The notes: generated by a model from the sequence alone, not told the origin. A stretch of 25,223 nucleotides of DNA from Porticoccus sp965660005 (GCF_965660005.1 NZ_CBFHYF010000027.1:1-25223), one strand, 5' to 3'; positions 1 through 7,789 are shown, counted from the first letter of the stretch. A program made the numbers and translations.

Positions 1-78
1 AGTATCTATTGTGATTTCCCGCATCAACTGCTCGGTGCGGAAGCCGTCCAGCGAGGTAAATATTATGTTGAAGGGTAA
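1..78 (+). CDS. Possible 3' end of an upstream gene (partial, unidentified)
   Basis: Reading frame 1 is open from the window edge to a TAA at 76-78. It encodes about 25 residues ending in GKYYVEG. The frame runs past the bdhA start at 65, so the two would overlap by 14 nt, a usual arrangement for translationally coupled genes. The fragment is too short for me to recognise a family, and a chance open frame of this length is quite possible. Confidence 0.3.
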   Translation, partial: SIYCDFPHQLLGAEAVQRGKYYVEG

Positions 79-847
79 AACGGCACTGGTGACCGGTTCC
101 ACCAGTGGGATAGGTTACGCGATGGCTGTCAAGTTGGCCGAGGCTGGGGTAAACATTGTATTGCATGGTTTGATGGACCCCTCGGAGGGGGAGGCCCTGC
201 GGCAGGATTTCGAGGACAGTTATGGCGTACGGTGTTTTTTCAGCGATGCCGACATTTCCACTGCTGAGGGCAACGAAAAACTGGTGAGTGCGGCGCTGGA
301 AGCCTTTCCCCAGGTGGATATTCTGGTCAACAATGCCGGTATCCAGTACATCGCGTCAGTGGAGGATTTTCCGGTTTCCAGATGGGATGCGATTATCGCC
401 ATTAATCTCAGTTCCGCCTTCCATACCACCCGACTGCTGGTACCTGGCATGCAGCACCGGGGCTGGGGTCGGATTATCAATATTGCCTCCGTTCACGGGT
501 TGGTGGCGTCGCTGCAAAAAGCGGCCTATGTGGCGGCCAAGCACGGTATTATCGGTCTGACCAAGGTGGTGGCACTGGAGAATGCCGAAAAAGGTGTGAC
601 CGTCAATGCCATCTGCCCCGGTTGGGTCGATACCGAGCTTGTAGCTGTCCAGTTCAGAGCAGTGGCAGAGCGTGATGGTGTGGATTTCGAAGAGGGCAAA
701 CGCAGGGCGATCATTGCCAAACAGCCAATGCCCCGTGCGACCCAGCCATCGGCTCTCGGGGATCTCGCGGTGTTCCTCTGTTCTGAATCAGCGGCCACTA
801 TTACCGGTGCCAGCCTGCCGATGGATGGCGGCTGGACCGCGCAGTAA
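65..847 (+). CDS. bdhA: D-3-hydroxybutyrate dehydrogenase (SDR family)
   Basis: This cytosolic, NAD-dependent short-chain dehydrogenase of 260 residues interconverts (R)-3-hydroxybutyrate and acetoacetate, a step in the use of polyhydroxybutyrate and free hydroxybutyrate. The N-terminal Rossmann motif TGSTSGIG, the NNAG motif, and Ser142, Tyr155 and Lys159 of the catalytic triad (YVAAK) are all present. The stretch VNAICPGWVDTELV is typical of the hydroxybutyrate dehydrogenase branch of SDRs. An upstream GTG at 11 is in frame, but ATG at 65 is chosen because GAGG lies 8 nt before it (53-56) and the protein then has the family's normal length and starts just before the first beta strand. The next gene, rimO, is functionally unrelated. 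Confidence 0.9.
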   Translation: MLKGKTALVTGSTSGIGYAMAVKLAEAGVNIVLHGLMDPSEGEALRQDFEDSYGVRCFFSDADISTAEGNEKLVSAALEAFPQVDILVNNAGIQYIASVEDFPVSRWDAIIAINLSSAFHTTRLLVPGMQHRGWGRIINIASVHGLVASLQKAAYVAAKHGIIGLTKVVALENAEKGVTVNAICPGWVDTELVAVQFRAVAERDGVDFEEGKRRAIIAKQPMPRATQPSALGDLAVFLCSESAATITGASLPMDGGWTAQ

Positions 848-911
848 TAGCCGGAACTGCAATGCCCTCTTGCCTGCCAAGCTATTCGGTGGGTCCCAGG
901 GCTGTTACCAG

Positions 912-940
912 GGGGGATTGCGTCAACCCCCGTTACTTTT
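912..940 (+). terminator. Possible Rho-independent terminator after bdhA
   Basis: GGGGG (912-916) and TTG (918-920) can pair with CAA (924-926) and CCCCC (927-931) around a CGT loop, with one bulged A. The stem is followed by GTTAC and four T residues (937-940). The T-tract is short and interrupted, so termination may be weak. Confidence 0.35.
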
Positions 941-954
941 GAGTGCTATCTGTT

Positions 955-2271
955 ATGTCCGGTAAAGTTGGTTTTATCTCCCTGGGTTGCCCCAAGGCGT
1001 TGGTGGATTCCGAGCGTATCCTCACCCAATTGCGGCTGGAGGGCTATCAGGTCTCCGCCAGTTATCAGAACGCTGATGTGGTGGTGGTCAACACCTGTGG
1101 TTTTCTCGACAGTGCCAAACAGGAGTCGCTGGATGCTATCGGCGAGGCAATGGCGGAAAATGGCCGGGTGATTGTCACCGGTTGTATGGGCGGCGATGAG
1201 CAGGCCATCCGTAGGGTGCATCCCGATGTGCTGGCTGTCTCCGGTCCCCACCAATATGAAGCGGTAGTGGGTGCCGTCCATCAGCATGTGCCGCCACCTG
1301 CGGATCACAATCCCTATCTCGACCTTGTGCCGAAACAGGGTGTCAAGCTGACGCCCCGTCACTATTCCTATCTGAAGATATCCGAGGGCTGTAACCATCG
1401 CTGCAGTTTTTGCATTATTCCCTCGTTGCGTGGGGATCTGGTGAGCCGGCCAATTGGCGAGGTAATGGATGAAGCGGAACGGCTGGTGAATGCCGGGACC
1501 AGAGAGCTACTGGTGATTTCCCAGGATACCAGCGCTTACGGCGTGGACATAAAATTCCGTACCGGATTCTGGCAGGGCAAGCCGTTAAAAACCCATATGC
1601 AGCAACTCTGTGAGGCTTTGGGTGAGCTGGGTGTCTGGGTTCGATTGCATTATGTGTATCCCTATCCCCATGTGGATAACCTGATCCCGCTGATGTCCGA
1701 GGGTCGAATTCTGCCCTATCTGGATATTCCTTTTCAGCACGCTCATCCCGACGTATTGAAGGCGATGAAGCGGCCTGCCAACGAAGAAAAAGTACTGGAG
1801 CGTATCCGCCGTTGGCGGGATCAATGCCCGGATCTCACTCTGAGAAGTACCTTTATCGTGGGGTTTCCCGGCGAAACTGAACAGCAGTTTGCCTATCTGC
1901 TGGATTGGCTCAAGGAGGCGCAACTGGATCGGGTTGGCTGCTTTAAATACGAGGCGGTAGCCGGAGCGCCTGCCAACGAACTGCCCGGTGCTGTACCGGA
2001 AGTGGTCAAGCAGCAGCGTTGGGAGCGTTTCATGGAAGCACAGCAGGCAATCAGCACCGTTCGGCTGCAGGGCAAGATTGGCAAGACGCTACCCCTGCTG
2101 ATTGATGAAGTGGATGAAGAGGGTGCCATCGGCCGCTCCACAGCCGACGCCCCGGAAATTGATGGCAATGTGTTTCTCAATGGCGAGCAGTCCCTGCAGC
2201 CCGGTGACCTGGTGAATGCCATGATTGAACACGCCGACGAGTACGACCTCTGGGGTGAGTTGGTCCGTTGA
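955..2271 (+). CDS. rimO: Ribosomal protein uS12 methylthiotransferase RimO
   Basis: This radical-SAM enzyme carries two iron-sulfur clusters and adds a beta-methylthio group to the conserved aspartate (Asp88 in Escherichia coli) of ribosomal protein S12. The 438-residue protein has the full three-part architecture. The N-terminal UPF0004 domain has cluster cysteines Cys12 (SLGCPKALVDSERI), Cys48 (NTCGF) and Cys77 (TGCMGG). The radical-SAM core has Cys146, Cys150 and Cys153 in CNHRCSFC. A C-terminal TRAM-like domain starts around residue 370. SLGCPK and the sequence after CSFC (IIPSLRG) separate RimO from its tRNA-modifying relative MiaB. ATG at 955 is preferred over GTG at 943; the only Shine-Dalgarno-like bases are GAG at 941-943, so initiation may be modest. 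Confidence 0.95.
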   Translation: MSGKVGFISLGCPKALVDSERILTQLRLEGYQVSASYQNADVVVVNTCGFLDSAKQESLDAIGEAMAENGRVIVTGCMGGDEQAIRRVHPDVLAVSGPHQYEAVVGAVHQHVPPPADHNPYLDLVPKQGVKLTPRHYSYLKISEGCNHRCSFCIIPSLRGDLVSRPIGEVMDEAERLVNAGTRELLVISQDTSAYGVDIKFRTGFWQGKPLKTHMQQLCEALGELGVWVRLHYVYPYPHVDNLIPLMSEGRILPYLDIPFQHAHPDVLKAMKRPANEEKVLERIRRWRDQCPDLTLRSTFIVGFPGETEQQFAYLLDWLKEAQLDRVGCFKYEAVAGAPANELPGAVPEVVKQQRWERFMEAQQAISTVRLQGKIGKTLPLLIDEVDEEGAIGRSTADAPEIDGNVFLNGEQSLQPGDLVNAMIEHADEYDLWGELVR

Positions 2272-2301
2272 TCGGTCTGACCCCCCGGAGAGGATAAGAA
2301 T

Positions 2302-2334
2302 AAAAAAGGCCAGCCCATTCCGGCTGGCCTTTTT
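2302..2334. terminator. Bidirectional Rho-independent terminator between rimO and the slyD-like gene
   Basis: GGCCAGCC (2308-2315) and GGCTGGCC (2322-2329) form a perfect 8-bp stem with a 6-nt loop. Five T residues follow on the plus strand (2330-2334). Six A residues precede it (2302-2307) and become a U-tract on the minus strand. It can therefore end both convergent genes, rimO and slyD. Confidence 0.92.
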
Positions 2335-2367
2335 AATGTACCACTTTGATGTGGCAGGGCAATCACA

Positions 2368-2850
2368 CTAGTGCTGGTGGCCCTCTGGACCGTGCACATG
2401 ACCATGGGCCAGTTCTTCTTCGGTGGCTTCCCGTACGGTCTGGATATTCACATCAAAGGTCAAATCCTTGCCCGCCAGAGGGTGGTTGCCGTCAACTGTG
2501 ACAGTTTCCTCGCTGAAGTCCCTGACGACTACGGAGACCGGACCCGAGGGAGTTTTTGCCTCAAAGCGCATCCCTGTCTGCATATTTTCCACCCCCGGGA
2601 AAGCCTTGCGAGGAACTTCCTGCACTAGGTGATCCTGGTACTCGCCATAGGCTTCGGCAGCAGGAACAGTGACTTTCATGGTGTCGCCTGTGGTCTTGCC
2701 TTCCATGGCCTTCTCGAGGCCGGGGATGATATTTTTGTGGCCGTGGACATAGGCCAGGGGCTTTGTATCAGTGGACGAATCAAGCTGAACGCCGTTCTCG
2801 TCAGTGAGGGTGTAGTGAAAAAGTACGACGGCGTTCTCTGAAATAATCAT
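2368..2850 (-). CDS. slyD: SlyD-like FKBP-type peptidyl-prolyl cis-trans isomerase
   Basis: This 160-residue cytosolic prolyl isomerase and chaperone is of the SlyD group. The FKBP half has the family pattern YTLTDENGVQLDSS, then HGHKNIIPGLEKAMEG, and AYGEY. The insert-in-flap chaperone domain follows at about residues 70-120, and the chain closes with FDVNIQTVREAT. The C-terminal tail is rich in histidine (HGHVHGPEGHQH), which in SlyD binds nickel and other divalent metals; this tail is short and lacks the cysteines of the E. coli protein. The start at 2850 is chosen because AGGA lies 6 nt upstream and the family's conserved N-terminus (MIISENAVV) begins there. A longer frame to 2982 exists, but its extra residues look non-coding. 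Confidence 0.9.
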   Translation of the reverse strand: MIISENAVVLFHYTLTDENGVQLDSSTDTKPLAYVHGHKNIIPGLEKAMEGKTTGDTMKVTVPAAEAYGEYQDHLVQEVPRKAFPGVENMQTGMRFEAKTPSGPVSVVVRDFSEETVTVDGNHPLAGKDLTFDVNIQTVREATEEELAHGHVHGPEGHQH

Positions 2851-3114
2851 GAGGATTCCTTTTGATGGGAATGAATTTTTGGGTGAAGGGCACATTATGG
2901 GTGAACGGGTTTGCTTTGCCAAGAAACGGCATTGTGATGACAGTTGCCATTTTTTTCGACTGAACAGCAGGTGTTTGGTCATAGGATTCGCTGTCAGTCT
3001 GTCTGCCGACCCGGTTTTTTGGCGAACTGTTTTTCGGCAGCCTTTGTCCGCTGGGGCGCGGCGGGGGAGTGATCGCTTCCAGAATCAGTCCGTTGTGTTA
3101 ACGTTAGCGGCCAA

Positions 3115-3130
3115 ATACTACCTGTAGTGT
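3115..3130 (+). promoter_or_regulatory. NrdR box 1 upstream of nrdJa
   Basis: ATACTACCTGTAGTGT matches 12 of 16 positions of the NrdR consensus acaCwAtATaTwGtGt by my own alignment. It contains the perfect inverted repeat ACTAC-CT-GTAGT. It lies exactly 31 bp upstream of box 2, the spacing NrdR boxes usually show, so that both face the same side of the helix. Confidence 0.75.
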
Positions 3131-3145
3131 TAGATCTGGAAATAG

Positions 3146-3161
3146 CCACTAGATATTGTAT
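3146..3161 (+). promoter_or_regulatory. NrdR box 2, overlapping a probable -10 element
   Basis: CCACTAGATATTGTAT matches 13 of 16 positions of the NrdR consensus. A -10-like TATACT (3159-3164) overlaps its right end, so NrdR bound here would be placed to block RNA polymerase. NrdR is the ATP/dATP-responsive repressor of ribonucleotide reductase genes. Its control of nrdJa is inferred from the site. Confidence 0.8.
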
Positions 3162-3320
3162 ACTCAACGACAGATAAGGATTATCGCTGGTCGCTTGGGT
3201 GGCATGTGTTTATTGCCATGTTGCCAGTGAAATCAGGGGGGATTTGTCGCAGTGCCCCCGCACGAAAAGACGGTCAAAAGCCGCTCAAAGCCACACTTGT
3301 AACAAGGAAACAGTAGCCTC

Positions 3321-5471
3321 ATGTCAATAGAAGCGCTTAAAACTGCAGATGAGCCCCATGCCATCGAAATCAGACTCCAGACTGCCTCCCAGGACATCTG
3401 GGACAAGAAGTACCGCCTCAAGGACAGGAGCGGTAATCCGGTTGATGAGACGATTGATGCCACCTACAGCCGGGTTGCCAGGGCACTTGCCGACGTAGAG
3501 GAGCCTGGCAAGCAGTCGCTCTGGTATGAGCGGTTTCTGTGGGCGTTGCGCAACGGGGCGATACCCGCCGGTCGGATTATTTCCAATGCCGGTGCACTGG
3601 CCCATAAGCCGGCCACGTCCACGATTAACTGTACAGTGTCCGGGACTGTGCAGGACTCCATGCAGGGCATTCTGGAGAAAAATCTGGAAGCGGGCCTGAC
3701 ATTGAAAGCCGGTTGCGGTATTGGTTACGAATTTTCCACCTTGCGCCCCAGGGGTGCTTATGTGTCAGGTGCGGGTGCCTACACTTCCGGGCCACTGTCG
3801 TTTATGGATATCTTTGACAAGATGTGTTTCACCGTGTCCTCTGCCGGTGGACGCCGCGGTGCGCAGATGGCCACCTTCGATGTGAGCCACCCGGACGTGG
3901 TGGATTTCATTCGTGCCAAGCGGGAGGATGGCCGCCTGCGACAATTCAACCTGTCGCTGCTGATCACGGAAGAGTTTATGGAGGCGGTCAAAAGTGACGG
4001 CGACTGGTCTCTGAGTTTCCCGGTGTCCCACAAAGAGGTTGAGCAGGGCACGGTCGATCTCGCCGACGATACTTTGCTGTGGAAGGAGTTTCCCACCACA
4101 GAAGGTTACATCGTCAATGAAGAAGGCTTGGTGGCCTGTCGCATTTATCGCACGGTCAAGGCGCGGCATATGTGGAACGTGATTATGAGCTCCACCTACG
4201 ATTATGCCGAGCCCGGCTTTATTCTTATCGACAAGGTCAACCGGGAGAACAATAACTGGTACTGTGAAAATATCCGGGCGACCAATCCCTGTGGCGAACA
4301 GCCTCTCCCACCCTACGGTAGCTGTTTGCTGGGGTCGATCAACCTGACCCGGTTTGTGCTGGATCCGTTTACTGAAAAAGCCCGCTTTGACTGGGATAAT
4401 TTTCGCGAAGTGGTCTCCGTTTTTACCCGGATGCTCGACAACGTGGTTGAAATCAACGGCTTGCCATTGGAAGGGCAGCGCAATGAGATTGTGCGAAAGC
4501 GTCGCCATGGCATGGGTTTTCTCGGTCTTGGCTCCACCATGACCATGTTGCGGGTTCCCTATGGCAGCGATGAGTCTCTGGCGCTGACTGAGCAGGTTTC
4601 TCGCGAGATGGCCCTGGCTGGCTGGCGTACGGGTCTTGAACTGGCCAAGGAAAAAGGGCCGGCTCCAATTATGGATGAAGAGTTTGAGGTGACAGCCGAG
4701 ATGCTGCGCCTGCGTCCTGATATGGCGCGTGATGGCATTGTCATCGGTGACAAGCTCAAGGGCAAGGTTTTGCAGGCCCGTTACAGCCGTTATATGCAAA
4801 AAGTAGCTGAGGTCGATCCCGGTCTGGTGGACGAGATTGCCACTGTCGGTTGCCGTTTTACCCATCACTCTTCCATTGCCCCCACCGGGACTATTTCGCT
4901 GTCACTGGCGAATAATGCCAGCAATGGTATCGAGCCCAGTTTTGCCCACCACTACTCCCGCAATGTGATTCGCGAAGGCAAAAAATCCAAGGAAAAGGTG
5001 GATGTCTTTTCTTATGAGTTGCTGGCCTACCGGGAACTGATCAATGCCAATGCCCTGCCTTTCAGCGATAAGGAGGGGGAAAAACTGCCCGATTATTTTA
5101 TCTCCAGTGAAGATGTCAAACCCCGACAGCATGTGGACGTTCAGGCGGCGGCCCAGAAATGGGTGGATTCCTCCATTTCAAAAACTATCAATGTTCCTAC
5201 AGATTGTGATTTTGAGGATTTCAAGGACATCTATCTGTACGCCTACGAAAATGGTCTCAAGGGCTGTACCACGTTCCGTTTTAATCCCGAAGCCTTCCAG
5301 GGCGTGCTGGTAAAAGAGAAGGACCTGGAAAACACCACCTATCGCTTCACGCTGGAGGATGGCTCCACGGTGGAACTGAAAGGTAACGAGGAAGTGGAGT
5401 ACGACGGCGAAACTCACAGTGCCGCCAACCTCTTCGATGCCTTGAAAGAAGGCTATTACGGCAAATTCTGA
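3321..5471 (+). CDS. nrdJa: Class II (adenosylcobalamin-dependent) ribonucleotide reductase, catalytic part NrdJa
   Basis: This 716-residue enzyme reduces ribonucleotides to deoxyribonucleotides using a thiyl radical generated from adenosylcobalamin, so it works with or without oxygen. The radical-site loop TNPCGEQPLP has Asn322, Cys324 (thiyl) and Glu326. The redox pair is Cys104 (INCTVSG) and Cys335 (GSCLLGSINL). CGIGYEFSTLRPRG, GGRRGAQM and the phosphate-loop motif APTGTISLSL are intact. It matches the Pseudomonas-type split enzyme: the chain stops soon after FRFNPEAFQG, and the Cys-rich C-terminal part is a separate gene 14 nt downstream. AAGGAA (3304-3309) serves as ribosome site, and two NrdR boxes lie upstream. 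Confidence 0.95.
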   Translation: MSIEALKTADEPHAIEIRLQTASQDIWDKKYRLKDRSGNPVDETIDATYSRVARALADVEEPGKQSLWYERFLWALRNGAIPAGRIISNAGALAHKPATSTINCTVSGTVQDSMQGILEKNLEAGLTLKAGCGIGYEFSTLRPRGAYVSGAGAYTSGPLSFMDIFDKMCFTVSSAGGRRGAQMATFDVSHPDVVDFIRAKREDGRLRQFNLSLLITEEFMEAVKSDGDWSLSFPVSHKEVEQGTVDLADDTLLWKEFPTTEGYIVNEEGLVACRIYRTVKARHMWNVIMSSTYDYAEPGFILIDKVNRENNNWYCENIRATNPCGEQPLPPYGSCLLGSINLTRFVLDPFTEKARFDWDNFREVVSVFTRMLDNVVEINGLPLEGQRNEIVRKRRHGMGFLGLGSTMTMLRVPYGSDESLALTEQVSREMALAGWRTGLELAKEKGPAPIMDEEFEVTAEMLRLRPDMARDGIVIGDKLKGKVLQARYSRYMQKVAEVDPGLVDEIATVGCRFTHHSSIAPTGTISLSLANNASNGIEPSFAHHYSRNVIREGKKSKEKVDVFSYELLAYRELINANALPFSDKEGEKLPDYFISSEDVKPRQHVDVQAAAQKWVDSSISKTINVPTDCDFEDFKDIYLYAYENGLKGCTTFRFNPEAFQGVLVKEKDLENTTYRFTLEDGSTVELKGNEEVEYDGETHSAANLFDALKEGYYGKF

Positions 5472-5485
5472 CTGGAAGCATAGAC

Positions 5486-6193
5486 ATGAGTGTAAAAATT
5501 GACAAAAAAATCGTTGGCTACAAGGTGGTGACCCCTTCCAACGACGATACCATTCCCGAAACAAAGGTGGTGGCCGCGGAACTGGAGCGGGCTATTGTGC
5601 AGATGCATGAAAACCTTAGTCGACCGGAAGAGCTGCACGGTAGCACCTACAAGGTAAAAACACCGCTGTCTGACCATGCGCTCTATATCACCATCAACGA
5701 TATTATCTTGAATCAGGGCACCGACCATGAGCAGCGCCGCCCGTTTGAGATTTTTATCAATTCAAAAAATATGGACCAGTTCCAGTGGGTAGTGGCGTTG
5801 ACCCGGGTGATTTCTGCGGTGTTTCGCAAGGGTGGGGACTGCACGTTCCTGGCCGAGGAGTTGAAAGCCGTATTCGATCCGCAGGGTGGTTACTTCAAGC
5901 GCGGCGGAAAATTCATGCCATCACTGGTGGCCGAAATCGGCGAAGCGATCGAGTCCCATCTGACCAAGATCGGTATGATGCAAACCCCCAACCTGGGTGA
6001 GCACCAGATGGCAATTCTGGCGGAGAAGCGTGCCGAGTACGAGGCTGCGAGTAGTTATTCTGCCCCCGAGGGCAAACCGAGCAATCCCTTTCCCGAAAGT
6101 GCCCAGCTTTGCCATAAGTGCATGACCAAGGGGGTGATTCTGATGGACGGTTGTATGACCTGTCTGAACTGCGGCGATTCAAAATGTGGTTAG
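5486..6193 (+). CDS. nrdJb: NrdJb, C-terminal part of the split class II ribonucleotide reductase (TSCPD domain)
   Basis: This 235-residue protein is translated from the nrdJa message after a 14-nt gap (GGAAG upstream). It corresponds to the TSCPD-type C-terminal region that is fused to NrdJ in other class II enzymes. Its tail has six cysteines in the order CHKC, then CMTC, LNC and SKC, within residues 209-234. In the family, C-terminal cysteines shuttle electrons from thioredoxin or glutaredoxin to the active-site disulfide, and the remainder may bind zinc; which cysteines do which is not visible. The FEIFINSKNMDQFQW region is characteristic. Without this partner NrdJa would be expected to turn over poorly. 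A strong terminator follows at 6239. Confidence 0.92.
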   Translation: MSVKIDKKIVGYKVVTPSNDDTIPETKVVAAELERAIVQMHENLSRPEELHGSTYKVKTPLSDHALYITINDIILNQGTDHEQRRPFEIFINSKNMDQFQWVVALTRVISAVFRKGGDCTFLAEELKAVFDPQGGYFKRGGKFMPSLVAEIGEAIESHLTKIGMMQTPNLGEHQMAILAEKRAEYEAASSYSAPEGKPSNPFPESAQLCHKCMTKGVILMDGCMTCLNCGDSKCG

Positions 6194-6238
6194 TAGCGTT
6201 CTTTGATGGGTGAATCTGTCCGAACGGGAACGGCCATT

Positions 6239-6262
6239 GCCGGGGTTATCCCCGGCTTTTTT
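6239..6262 (+). terminator. Rho-independent terminator of the nrdJ operon
   Basis: GCCGGGG (6239-6245) pairs perfectly with CCCCGGC (6250-6256) around a TTAT loop. Six T residues follow (6257-6262). It lies 46 nt after the nrdJb stop. The minus-strand side lacks a clear A-tract, so it probably serves nrdJ only. Confidence 0.93.
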
Positions 6263-6272
6263 ATGCAGGGCT

Positions 6273-6791
6273 TTAGCGGGGCGTTCGGGACAATCCGGTG
6301 ACGGCCGAACAAACCATTTGGACGACCTGCTCAACGCTCGCATCCGCACAGTGGATCGTGGCATCGGCGTATTCCCGATAGAGCGTGTCCCGCTCGGTAT
6401 AAAGTGCGGCAAAGCTCTGTTCCGGGCGGCGTGCAATGCCCCGCGTTTCATAATCGTGGATGCGATGGCGAAGCGTTTCCAGAGATGTTTCAAGATAGAC
6501 GATGAGGCCGTTCTGTTGCAGGTGTGACATGCCGGCCTTGCTGTAGACAGCGCTGCCCCCCGTGGCGATCACCAGGTTGTGCCCGTCAATGGCCTGTAAC
6601 GCGGAAGCTTCGCACTCTCTGAGATAAAGGTAACCTTTCTCATCCATCAGTTGTTGCAGGGTTTTGCCCTCGCGAATCTGCAGTAAAATATCGGTATCGA
6701 CAAAGTTTTTGCCCAGTGTCTTAGCCAGCAGCAGGCCAACGGTGCTCTTGCCGGCACCGGGCATCCCGATCAGAACAATATTGTTTTTCAT
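6273..6791 (-). CDS. Shikimate kinase family protein (orphan copy)
   Basis: This 172-residue P-loop kinase is of the shikimate kinase fold. Walker A GMPGAGKST includes Lys15. DTD places Asp34, and Arg58 and Glu61 (YLRECEA) match the shikimate-binding residues. The lid carries RGIARRP, and Arg139 (YREYA) fits the usual C-terminal substrate arginine. The canonical glycine triplet is GGS (TGGSAVYS) instead of GGG. In most gammaproteobacteria the main aroK gene sits next to aroB; here no aroB is present and a LysR gene lies 39 nt upstream, so this is probably a second copy. It could phosphorylate shikimate, or a related small hydroxy compound. AAGGA lies 8 nt before the ATG. Confidence 0.8.
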   Translation of the reverse strand: MKNNIVLIGMPGAGKSTVGLLLAKTLGKNFVDTDILLQIREGKTLQQLMDEKGYLYLRECEASALQAIDGHNLVIATGGSAVYSKAGMSHLQQNGLIVYLETSLETLRHRIHDYETRGIARRPEQSFAALYTERDTLYREYADATIHCADASVEQVVQMVCSAVTGLSRTPR

Positions 6792-6830
6792 GATTCTAAT
6801 CCTTGTTCTGGCAGCTTCGCGCAGCCTGAG

Positions 6831-7679
6831 TTACAACGAGGCTTTGACGAAATCCATCAGCCGGGTGATGGCCTCACCGGATTCATTGCTCTGTTCAATC
6901 AGACTGATGCCCACTTTGCCCAATCTTGGCAGTTTTTCTGTGGGCTTCAAAATCCGTAGATTCTCCGGCACTGTGCTCCTTGCCAATACCGTAACCCCCA
7001 GCCCCTCGCTGATAGCAGACTGGATGCCGGTTAAATCAGGTATCGTGTAAACCACCCGCCAGTCGCGATGATTTTCGCGAAGCCGCTCAATGCCCCGTTT
7101 GCGGTAAATGCAGCCTTCCGGTGCCACAATCAATGGAAGCGGTATCTGTAAATGGGCGTCGTGGTCAGTGCTGGTGACCCAGACCAGTTCGTCCTCTTTG
7201 ACCAGGTTGTGGCCAGCCATCACCGGGTCGTCATGCAAGGCCAGGATCAGGTCATAGCGACGGCGCTCCGGGTCGGAGAGCAGCTGTTTGCTGAGTGCAC
7301 AGGTGACTTCCAGCGTGACATTCGGGTAGGCCTGGGTAAAGCGACCGACAATTTTGGGTAACAGGGTGGTGGCGAACTCGCTGGGGATGCCGAAGTGAAT
7401 TTTGCCGCTCACGGAATGCTTGGTGAACTGGGCGACCGCCTCGTCATTCAGCGTCAGTATCTGTCGCGCGTAGCGAAACATCAGCTGTCCGGCCCGGCTC
7501 AGCTCCAGCTGGTGGCCGCTGCGAATCAGCAGGGTCTGCCCCAGCAATTTCTCCAGACGCTTGATCTGCAGGCTGACTGCGGGCTGGGAACGGCCGAGCC
7601 AGTCTGCCGCAGCGGTAAAACCGCCCAGTTCTATCACGGTGACAAAGGTGCGGAGCAGGTCTGTTGGCAGGTTTTTCAT
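6831..7679 (-). CDS. LysR-family transcriptional regulator
   Basis: This 282-residue LysR protein has an N-terminal winged helix-turn-helix (about residues 5-63; FTAAADWLGRSQPAVSLQIKR spans the recognition helix). A periplasmic-binding-protein-like effector domain follows, starting around SGKIHFGIPSEF. A GTG just upstream at 7682 is in frame; ATG at 7679 is preferred, but the ribosome site is weak for both. The gene lies upstream of the kinase gene on the same strand and is divergent from gcvT across a 110-nt AT-rich region, so it may control gcvT, itself, or both. It does not read like GcvA, whose N-terminus differs. The effector is unknown. Confidence 0.9.
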   Translation of the reverse strand: MKNLPTDLLRTFVTVIELGGFTAAADWLGRSQPAVSLQIKRLEKLLGQTLLIRSGHQLELSRAGQLMFRYARQILTLNDEAVAQFTKHSVSGKIHFGIPSEFATTLLPKIVGRFTQAYPNVTLEVTCALSKQLLSDPERRRYDLILALHDDPVMAGHNLVKEDELVWVTSTDHDAHLQIPLPLIVAPEGCIYRKRGIERLRENHRDWRVVYTIPDLTGIQSAISEGLGVTVLARSTVPENLRILKPTEKLPRLGKVGISLIEQSNESGEAITRLMDFVKASL

Positions 7680-7724
7680 CACGCTTACATTAACAAATGA
7701 AATGAAATAATTTTAACTATTAAT

Positions 7725-7753
7725 TTTACCAATTTTTTGCAGGCCGATAACAT
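7725..7753 (+). promoter_or_regulatory. Candidate sigma70 promoter of gcvT
   Basis: TTTACC (7725-7730) and TAACAT (7748-7753) each match four of six consensus bases with a 17-bp spacer. They lie in the AT-rich part of the lysR-gcvT divergent region. This is a by-eye match and other arrangements are possible. Confidence 0.3.
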
Positions 7754-7770
7754 AGCCTGCATTACAGGCT
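7754..7770. promoter_or_regulatory. Perfect inverted repeat in the gcvT leader
   Basis: AGCCTG (7754-7759) and CAGGCT (7765-7770) are perfect complements around CATTA. The repeat sits directly after the candidate -10 element and 19 nt before the gcvT start. It could be an operator, for example for the divergent LysR protein, or a small RNA hairpin near the ribosome site. Confidence 0.4.
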
Positions 7771-7789
7771 TCATTCACTGGCGGAATCC

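Larger units (their letters stand above)
2851..3320. other. 470-nt intergenic control region upstream of nrdJa
   Basis: I see no convincing gene here. The plus-strand open frame around 2849-3127 has no family resemblance and begins inside the slyD translation start. The region must hold the minus-strand promoter of slyD and the plus-strand promoter of nrdJa. It contains two NrdR boxes, annotated separately, and a leader of about 150 nt with simple hairpins: TGGCA 3200-3204 with TGCCA 3214-3218, and GGGGG 3236-3240 with CCCCC 3255-3259. Confidence 0.7.

Noticed and set aside
2849..3127. 92-codon open frame on the plus strand upstream of nrdJa
   Set aside because: It has no family resemblance, no ribosome site and overlaps the slyD start and control region.
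3165..3320. Cobalamin riboswitch in the nrdJa leader (GTGAAATC and GTGCCCCCGC resemble fragments of the motif)
   Set aside because: The conserved core elements, such as GGGAA and the CAGGAGACC-type closing segment, are missing and the leader is short. NrdR boxes explain regulation better.
3765..4868. Long antisense open frame (367 codons) inside nrdJa
   Set aside because: It is a shadow of the conserved nrdJa frame, with no recognisable domain or start signal.
7680..7789. Glycine riboswitch upstream of gcvT
   Set aside because: Only about 110 nt are available and the AT-rich sequence shows no glycine aptamer core; the only structure is a 6-bp inverted repeat.
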